Below, in pieces: positions 56,868-64,000 of a stretch of 64,000 bases of DNA (position 1 is the first letter of the stretch; every line of letters starts with the position of its first letter). The DNA lies in the NCBI GenBank assembly GCA_033296885.1, contig MU863961.1:94192-158191 (forward strand), read 5' to 3'. The position numbers were made by a program, and so were the translations under genes. The stretch comes from Triangularia verruculosa (taxonomy: Eukaryota; Ascomycota; Sordariomycetes; Sordariales; Podosporaceae). The notes beneath the pieces are model-generated. The model made no database searches. It was not told where the DNA came from and saw nothing but the letters and a program-made list of their open reading frames with translations.

Positions 56868-57613
56868 CTGCCCTCAAATACCACCACGTGTTGCCTCGGT
56901 GCGCGGGTACCTGACCGCCGATACGCGAGTGCGGGGTTGAGATTCGGGGGTTATTGGGGTTGAAACCGTTCCGCTTCGCTATTGGCCCCAGCTTTGAACC
57001 CCAACTTCCAACCTCCTCGACAGTCGGACAAAACTCCCCGAGTCCACCGTTACATCGAACACAGTGGGCCCCGAATCGGAGCAACTAGCGTAGTAAGCTA
57101 GTTTTCAAAGTCACCACTTTCGCTATCTTGGCCACTCTGTGTTCAGCCAACCAAACGACTGTTGAACCGCACACGGGCATTTGTGACCCGTTCCCTGCGA
57201 CTCCATGTGTAGACAACTCAGCTCGGGCCGTCTTCTTAACCCATCCAACCATGTTTGCCCGCTCTTGACGTGCTCTTTCCCTTGGGCCTACATCATTTTT
57301 GTAGTGTCAGCCTGCCGCATGCGGCAAAGTTGATCGTCAGCGTGGCATCCTGAAGCGTTTTTCCACATGGTCTTCTCGGTTGGCATTGCTGGATGAGGCA
57401 GGTTCTTGGATGGTACTCAGACTCCATTTGTGACCGAGCTACCAGCAGCTGATCGGAAAGCCCCGAAGGCTTTTGCTCGTAGATTTAGAAACATGTGTTG
57501 AATAGATGATCAGGGCCGTGGAGGTGATCGAGTACCTATAAAGCTATGCCTTCGGCCTCCAAAATCCAACATAACTCTTCACCCTCATCGTCCGGTCCAT
57601 TATAGCTGCCACT
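56868..57613. other. Divergent intergenic region
   Basis: Promoters of the TPR gene (left) and the phospholipase gene (right). TATAAAG at 57537-57543 lies 70 bp upstream of the phospholipase start. Confidence 0.6.
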
Positions 57614-58222
57614 ATGAAGCTCTCCCTCCTCACCTTCCTGCCCGTCGCCCTGGCCCTGCCGGCGGTCGAGTCTTCCGGCATTGCCTCTAGACAAACAGCC
57701 GTGACGACGGTGGACAACTACGTTTTCTCCCTGACCCTTCCCCAGTTCACCGTGAAGCGCAACAACCGCGACCCGGCGTCTTTGGACTGGGCCTCTGACG
57801 GCTGCTCCTCCTCTCCTGACAACCCGTTCGGCTTCCCCTTCACTCCCGCCTGCCACCGCCACGACTTTGGCTACAGAAACTTCAAGAAGCAGAGCCGCTT
57901 CACGGATGCCAACCGCAAGAGGATTGACGACAAGTTCAAAACCGAGTAAGCTTTTTTTGATCACATCCCGAGAAACCTGAACAATGGAAGGCTAACAGCA
58001 TAAAGTCTGCTCTACCAGTGCAGCTCCAACGGCCACGGCTCCGTCTGCCGTGCCCTGGCTGATGTCTATTATGCTGCGGTCAGAGCCTTTGGTGGCAGTG
58101 GAGCCAGCAAGAGAGAGGAGGAGGAAGAGGATTTGGTCAAGATCTACGAGGAGAAGGTTGCCATCTACAACCAGCTTGTCAAGGAGGCTCAGGCCACTGG
58201 TGAGCTGTGGACCTTGGAGTAG
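57614..58222 (+). CDS. Secreted phospholipase A2 (fungal/bacterial type)
   Basis: Exons 57614-57945 and 58006-58222 (60-nt intron, phase 2) give 182 aa. Signal peptide LTFLPVALALPA. The active-site motif CHRHDFGYRN gives catalytic H83 with D84. The preceding DGCSSSPDNPFGFPFTPAC supplies the two cysteines and the Ca-independent loop style of this family. Exon 2 carries the second cysteine pair (YQCSSNGHGSVC) and a charged C-terminal helix. It hydrolyses sn-2 ester bonds of phospholipids outside the cell. Length is normal. Confidence 0.9.
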
Positions 58223-58479
58223 ATTCATGAGATATGACTTGACGATCATGAGATGCGGTGTATATAAATACATATTTCAAGTCTAGCAACAACCCAGCGC
58301 TTGTCGTGTATGCCGTTTTCATTCATTGTTCCGGTCGGTTTCTGTGCAGCGTTGATGCCAACCAGTCCCAGCTCGCCCCACTTTGAATTTCAGGGGCTCA
58401 GGGGCTCAGGGGTAAGAAAGACTATCTTGCCCTGAAATGAGAGAGTTCGACCGGCAATGTCTCGCATGTCCTGAACTTA

Positions 58480-58848
58480 ATGTTCTACTCTACTGCTGAG
58501 CCTGAAAGACCCTACGAGGCTGCTCACATACCCAGGCCGGTGGCGCAGCCCATTCTCGAGATAGCGGGGCAATCGCCTACTGAGCAGGTACTGAGACTCA
58601 GACCACAAAGCAGGCGAGTGGTGAGGCGGGTGGTGCTGTGTCTACCCCCCGCGCCCCCTCCCGAGTCTGAGAAAACCGCAGAGGCGAGTGGTGTTCTTTC
58701 CGCTATCACTGAGCCGATTGGGGATGCCAGTGGTGCTGCTGCCGTCGAGGCTGAGATAACCACGGATGCGACTGATGCTCGTCCCGCTGGGGCTGAGATA
58801 GCTGGGGAGAGTGAGCAAAAGGGGAACGGCAATAATGACGATGCTTGA
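58480..58848 (+). CDS. Hypothetical Ala/Glu-rich ORF at the edge of the RIP region
   Basis: A 122-codon frame starting at a good ATG. It is Ala/Glu/Pro-rich with imperfect internal repeats (EASGVLSAITEP, DASGAAAVEAE). There is no signal peptide and no recognised domain. It ends just before base composition turns AT-rich at about 58860. It may be a truncated gene end or a chance frame; three copies of TCAGGGGC lie upstream at 58391-58414. Confidence 0.25.
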   Translation: MFYSTAEPERPYEAAHIPRPVAQPILEIAGQSPTEQVLRLRPQSRRVVRRVVLCLPPAPPPESEKTAEASGVLSAITEPIGDASGAAAVEAEITTDATDARPAGAEIAGESEQKGNGNNDDA

Positions 58849-58859
58849 GGGTGACGCTC

Positions 58860-59593
58860 AAGTATTAAGACGAACTATGTATTGTATTTATGTACTATAG
58901 TCCTAGACACCTTTATCTTCTATAGGAAGTTGCGAGTTTTCTCGTTATTATTTTACAAATAAAACCTACGTTAATTTAATATTTTATCCCCCAACTACCT
59001 ACCTATCTTAAATCTTAAGCTAAGAATAAAAACAGTAATAAACTAGCAACTTTACATACTTTACCCTAAAACTAAGTTTTAAAACTTCACTCTAGGGCCA
59101 GGTGTGTGAAGAAGCTTTGAACAACCCCTTCCCCAAAGCCAAGTCGGAATCCCGATCAAACCACCACCCCCCCCCCCCCACCCCCCCTTCCTCCATATCC
59201 GGTTACCTATCGCACGCCCGCCGCTTAAACCTAGCAATACTTCTTACATAAAGTAACACTATCTATTATATAGAATGTATAAGACATAAAGTTCTAAGAT
59301 TACCCCTTCTTTAATTTACTTATTACCGCATTTCGCATACCCTATTAAATACTCCGGAGGCGCCGTTATATTCTCATCTATTACAAAGAACGGCCGTTTT
59401 AGCTATCGGTAATTATATTTCCGTCCAACTACAATAGCGTTTCCTTAGTTTCGAATCTAACTATAGTATAGTTAATAACGTTTATTAAAACTGGGTATAT
59501 ACTTATTATAACTCGGATTACTATAGTTAACTTTTACTCTAAAGCCTACTTTATAATCCTCCCTTTTTGCTAGAGTACTTAGTAAAGGGTTAT
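58860..59593. other. AT-rich, RIP-like sequence left of the LTR
   Basis: Composition drops abruptly in G+C, TA dinucleotides abound and stops are everywhere. A C-run (about 59167-59187, broken by one A) stands out. Protein-like minus-strand fragments occur around 59300-59590, but no transposon family was recognised. This is the target into which, or next to which, the retroelement inserted. Confidence 0.55.
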
Positions 59594-60039
59594 TGTGGCG
59601 AACCCCTATCCAGAACCTCTGAAAGGGATACTGGTTGAAGGCACTTCTGAACAATCCTAGTTTGGTACAGCTAAACAGTGTACAACAAATAGCTTGTCTC
59701 GATCACAATAGCTAAGATACCAACGATTGTGACTTGTATTGCATACTGCGGAACTATCTACTGACTATCTAGTTCCTCCGTATATATAGACCTTTCTTTA
59801 CTATGCTCAATCTGCTCAGTACCTAAATATACTAAGCACTTTGCTTAGCTCCTAAGCGTACTGAACATTCTGCTCACTCTGCTTAGTACCTGAGCGTACT
59901 AAGCACTTATCCTATCCTCCTAATTGGCTCCGCTAGGTCACCGGTATCTACTGGTAATCTAACTCCTACTAATTATCGTTCTATATTAATAATTGGCTGG
60001 TAGTACGCCCCGCGCCCTACCTATATTAGGACCGTAATA
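59594..60039 (-). repeat. LTR of a Ty3/gypsy element (3' LTR, minus orientation)
   Basis: Read on the minus strand it starts just after a polypurine tract and ends GGGGTTCGCCACA, the usual 3' end of fungal gypsy LTRs. The start TATTACGG is what RIP would make of TGTTACGG. Length 446 bp. It contains three related copies of a 28-bp unit (59814, 59843, 59881). The matching 5' LTR must lie beyond the right edge. Confidence 0.65.
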
Positions 60040-60042
60040 TAA

Positions 60043-60054
60043 TGCCCCCTTTCC
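60043..60054 (-). promoter_or_regulatory. Polypurine tract of the retroelement
   Basis: Minus-strand GGAAAGGGGGCA directly upstream of the LTR start, in the place and orientation required for plus-strand DNA priming of a minus-oriented gypsy element. Confidence 0.6.
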
Positions 60055-60142
60055 AGGCCGAAGTCCCGTCGGCTTAGCTCCTTACTTCTCTTTATCAATA
60101 CTACGTAAATCTTTATTCTCCTTTTTTTCGTTATCTTTTATT

Positions 60143-60784
60143 ATGTTTAACCGTATTAAGAAAACCTCGCCGCGCGACTTTACTAATATTAAGCGACGCC
60201 GGAACTTTACGATCGCAGCGTTTATCTTTAGCGAAGAAATACTTCCCTATATCTCCTATAAAACCTTTAATTTTATTGATTATCGCGTTTTTAATTGCTC
60301 GATTAAATATAGTAATTGTCTTTACTTTAGTTATACCGATTATAACGTTCTAGGTCTTACTTCTACTATAACCGCCTCTCTTCGTCGTTAAAAAGAGAAA
60401 TTAAATACCGAAGAGCAAGAAACTTACATAACCCTATTATAAGCTACCTCGAAGTTTACGTAAGTAGATACTTAGCGTCGTACTTTAATTACTAAATTTC
60501 GTTATATAGCGGTTCGCGAAAAGCAGTTAATTAAGGATTTAGAGCAGGAGGAAGCGCAATCCTCCTTTACTACTATTCCGCCGGAACCTTCCTCCGAGGC
60601 CTCCCCTCGGCCTACCGCCGGGGACGTTACCCTATAGAATCCTCTCTCTTTAAATTCCTCCCTAAACTTCGACTAACCCTCCGACTTCCTATTAGATCCT
60701 AGTCTTAGTAGTCCTTCCTTCTTAACCGGTTAAGGTACCGCCGGTAGCACGCCTCCAACTTCTTACGGCAGTTAAAGCACGTAA
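60143..60784 (+). pseudogene. RIP-decayed antisense ORF inside the retroelement
   Basis: One plus-strand frame starting at ATG 60143 can be followed for 213 codons. It is broken only by TAA/TAG (60389, 60440, 60461, 60473, 60635, 60674, 60731, 60773 and a final TAA at 60782) and never by TGA, as expected if CAA/CAG codons were hit by C-to-T changes. The order is a basic N-terminus, a segment with Tyr/Cys at zinc-knuckle-like spacing (KYSNCLYFSY), a charged helical Glu/Arg/Lys stretch and a Ser/Pro-rich tail. It runs opposite to pol, between chromodomain and LTR. Similar small Cys-plus-coiled-coil ORFs are common repeats in fungal genomes; function unknown. Confidence 0.5.
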
Positions 60785-60817
60785 AGTTAATTATAAGTAG
60801 GTCCCTAGGTATTTACT

Positions 60818-60889
60818 AACCTTATAATATAGTATATAGTACGTCGACTACTAGGTTAAAAGCGTAGGTTCGATTCCCGTCGAAGTTCC
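60818..60889 (+). other. tRNA-like relic within the retroelement
   Basis: The segment contains a T-arm-like GTAGG-TTCGATT-CCCGT and a D-arm-like TATAGTATATAGTACG, with spacing near that of a tRNA. The acceptor stem does not pair and the anticodon stem is broken, with differences that RIP transitions could explain. Confidence 0.2.
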
Positions 60890-60929
60890 TTAGTATCTAG
60901 ATTTATAAATATACCTTATAATCTAAATA

Positions 60930-63915
60930 CTAAACTTTTTAATATTTTAATTAACTTAGGTCGGTCTAGGTATTATCGGTAAAACTCTTTTAGTTTATTT
61001 AAGTAATTTAAATTTATCGATAGTTCTTATAAATTATCTATAACCGGATAATTTAGCTAATTAATTAAATATTCTAATTAACCTTTATTAAACCGTAAAT
61101 CTAGTACTTTTTTTACATCGTACTCTTTTTCTTTATTTTCTGCTACTTCCTAGGTATTAACCCTACTTATTAATAATATAGGTTCCAGAAGTAAGATATA
61201 AAAAGTATATAACTATAAATGTATCGTACTAAGTAGTTCCAGCTCGAATACCGTTTTCGATATCTTCCTTTTAACATTAAATAAACCTACTCTCCTATAG
61301 TCCAGCTTCTTACTAGGTCTTTTAATATATAAATTGCATATAGAAAGGAATATTATATCCCCCCCCTTAAAATAAAGTCCTTCGAACTTTTTAAAGTTAT
61401 AGTATTTCTACATCCTTTCCCTTATAAACTCCAGTTCTTCCTTAAACTTACCGTAAAGTATATATAATTTATTTACCTTAACCGCAGCTCTAAGCACCTT
61501 TACTTTAAGTCCCTAACGTAAGTCTACCTTATATCTATAGTTTATAAAGAAAGGTATAACTTTTATCGTCTCTATTAGCAATATATTATATATTAACTAT
61601 ACCGTAGGTAATAATTCAACCTAATCGTCCTACTCGAAATTAATATAATTCCGTAAGTATTATTTTACAATCTAATTAAGCCGTTCCATCTAACCGTCTA
61701 TCTAAAGGTAATAAGCCAAAAACGCTTTACTTACTACCCCTAACCTTATTATTAACGCTCTTTAAAACTTCGATATAAATTTAATATTATAGTCTGTAAT
61801 AAACTCTTTTAACTATATATATATTAATATAATATACCGTAGTACTATATCCGCCAATTACTCTACCGACTAGGTCTCCTTATAAAGTAAAAAGTATACC
61901 TATTTAGTAAGCCTATCAACTACCGTTAATATACTATCGTACTTAACGCCGGTTATTATATCCTTAGACTCTAGTAATTTAGTAATAAAGTCTATCGTAA
62001 CTAAACTCTATAGTTATTCTACTATTAATAATAACTCTAAAAATTTATAAAACTTATACCTTGTAATCTTAGTTCTCTCGCATATATAGTATAACTCGAT
62101 AACTTCCTTAACGTCGTCCTTAATCTTTAGCTAGTTAAAGTACTACTTAATCTTTTCCATAGTTTTTATAATCCCTATATATCCCCCGAGCTTCGACCCG
62201 TAGATTTCTATTACTAGTACCTTCTTAGTACCTAGCTCTATATAGGCCTGGTTTTTATACTATAGTCGTCCCTAATTATCCTTCTAGATACCTTACGGCT
62301 CCAGCTTTTCCTACTAATATTACTCCGTAATATCGTTGCTTATTTTCCCTTAGTACTTACTAAAAGTAGCTTGTTTATAATATACTGCGCAATACTTTAT
62401 CTATAACTAAAGTAGATACTTAAGGGTGCCCTCCGGCATCTCTTTAAATAGTGGTAGTAACTCCCTAGGTATATCCTTATAGTAGTCGGCTTGCCGGCTA
62501 AGTACGTCTGCTTTAGCGTTCTCCGAACCCTTCTTATAGTTAATCTGGAAATTAAATTCTGAAAAAAACTTTAATTATCAGATTTACCGTACATTAAGAA
62601 CTTTCGTAATAGTAAAATATCGTAGGTTTTTGTAATCCATATAGACCTATATTTCGTAGTTAGTATTACTAAGGTATAGCCTCTACTCCTCGAACGCTTC
62701 GATAATAGTAAATAGCTCCTTATCGTGGATTAAGTAGTTTTAACGAGCCCCCTTTAACTTCTTCAAAAAGAAGGCTACCGGGTATAGCTTTCCGTCCTTA
62801 TTTTACTAACTTAATTATCCTCTAATCGTATAGTTTAATATATTAGCCTCGACCTCGAACGGTCGACTAGGGTCTAGCAATTTAAGTACTAGGTCTTTTA
62901 AAATAGCCTTTTTTAGCTCCTAAAAGGCCTGCTCTTCTTCCTACCCCTACCGGAACTTTACGTCCTTCTTAGTTAAGTGGTTAAGTGGGCGCGTAATATC
63001 TGCGTACCTCCGGATAAATATCCGATAGAAATTAATAAACCCTAAGAACTCCCTAATATATATCTGTAATTACGGTGTAGATTAGTCCTTAATTACCGTA
63101 ATTTTCCTAAATTCTATATAAACCTTTCCTAGTAATATTAAATATCCTAGATATATTATTTTCTATATATAGAATTCGCTTTTTTCCTTATTTATTAAAA
63201 GTCTGGCTCTGTATAACGCGTCGAATATCTCTTGTACGTAACGCTTATACTTCTTTAAAATACGTAAATAGATAAGAACGTCGTCGAGATAATATATTAT
63301 TATTTTATTGAAGTACTTTTAGATTATATAATCGACGAGAGATTAAAACGTTATAGGTGTATTAATAAGCCTAAATAATATTACAAAATATTCGAAATAA
63401 CTATAGGGTATATAAAACGCTATCTTCTATTTATTTCTTTCTTTAATTCATATATAGGCGTACCCGATAGACATATCTAAGTATATAAACTATTACGCCC
63501 TAATTAACTAACTCCATAATCTAGATATTAATAATAGTAAGTAATTATTTTTTACCATTTCGTTATTTAGTTAGCGGTAATCTATATATAGTTATAAACT
63601 ACCGTCCTTTTTCGGTATAAAGAATATAGGGTATCCTACTAGCGATATAGACTCTTTAATATATCCCCTTTTTAAATTTTCGTCCAAATATTTCCGTAAC
63701 TCCTTACTCTACTTATTATTAATATAGTAGACTTTAAATAACTATAGTTTAGCTCCTTTTTTTAACTTAATTTTATAGTTTTACGGTCCTTACTTTAAAA
63801 GTCCCTTTAAATATTTAGCCGTAAAAGCTAAGTATCCTTAATATTCTACCGGTACCGCTTTTTTCTCGCCTTTCTCTATATTATTATAATAAGTATACTT
63901 ATTAATGTTAAAATA
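60930..63915 (-). mobile_element. RIP-degraded Ty3/gypsy chromovirus pol
   Basis: Reading the minus strand from right to left, pol domains appear in order despite many stops. These are the RT fingers (GYPIFFIPKKDGSL, about 63620), the RT active site YLDDVLI (63294-63274) and the RNase H segment IHDKELFTIIEAF (about 62727-62690) with MDYKNLRYF (62640-62614). The integrase core follows (DFITKL near 61990, VDRLTK near 61915), then a chromodomain (LDLRFNKG then LEYLIN, about 61100-61050). The chromodomain identifies the chromovirus branch. Nothing can be functional. Stops are mostly TAA/TAG, the RIP product. The protease and gag side is not visible. Confidence 0.85.
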
Positions 63916-64000
63916 GGCCCCTGTGAGGCCTAATTTACAATGGACTGGCAGCTGTAATACTACGTGGTTATAGGTGTGAAGGAATGGAGGATTCGGCCAA
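63916..64000. other. Non-RIP sequence at the right edge
   Basis: The last about 85 bases have normal composition and many CA/TG dinucleotides, in contrast with the 3 kb before them. They begin near TGTGAGGCC (63924). They could be the end of another insertion into the element; too short to identify. Confidence 0.4.

Noticed and set aside
59814..59908. CRISPR-like spaced repeats
   Set aside because: Only three imperfect units with irregular spacing inside an LTR of a fungal retroelement.

Overview
The window looks like nuclear DNA of a filamentous ascomycete, most likely a sordariomycete. The genes carry one to four short introns (mostly 50-97 nt) with GTAAGT-type donors. Several families are typical of Pezizomycotina: Hce2/Ecp2 effectors, cutinase, LsdA, fungal secretory phospholipase A2, a Dur3-type symporter and a Zn2Cys6 regulator. 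The right end is a transposon region with the AT-rich, stop-filled look of repeat-induced point mutation (RIP). No operons are expected or seen. The genus is not determined.

Layout: 1-626 is the 5' part of a conserved fungal gene leaving the window on the left. 4677-6178 encodes a membrane-anchored GH16 protein. A tRNA-Tyr with a 14-nt intron lies at 8891-8978. 9.9-14.9 kb holds a proline-iminopeptidase-like hydrolase, a TPR-SET protein and a DUF7587-like gene. 16.1-17.8 kb holds two convergent Hce2-domain secreted proteins. 18.4-20.6 kb encodes a Dur3-like transporter, 22.8-25.8 kb a membrane-anchored GH3 beta-glucosidase, and 26.4-31.0 kb a coactosin, an SDR and an aquaporin. 35.0-37.4 kb is a Zn2Cys6 regulator and 38.4-39.1 kb a GNAT acetyltransferase.

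40.0-58.2 kb is dominated by secreted products: an unrecognised two-cysteine protein with a Kex2-type site, a triple CBM18 protein, LsdA, a TIM-barrel-like protein, a cutinase and a phospholipase A2. Interspersed are an FAD monooxygenase, a second SDR, tRNA-Val, a TPR protein, one interrupted reading frame and a decayed coding stretch. From about 58.86 kb base composition changes abruptly. A Ty3/gypsy chromovirus on the minus strand can be read through reverse transcriptase, RNase H, integrase and chromodomain, all full of stops, ending in a polypurine tract and an LTR. Between chromodomain and LTR lies a decayed plus-strand reading frame, an antisense accessory ORF, which is the most unusual element here.

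The genes suggest a saprotrophic or plant-associated life: beta-glucan, beta-glucoside and cutin degradation, nitrogen uptake, chitin binding and effector-like proteins. No biosynthetic cluster or CRISPR array was seen. Gene models were spliced by eye from reading frame and splice sites; family names come from motif recognition, not from searches.
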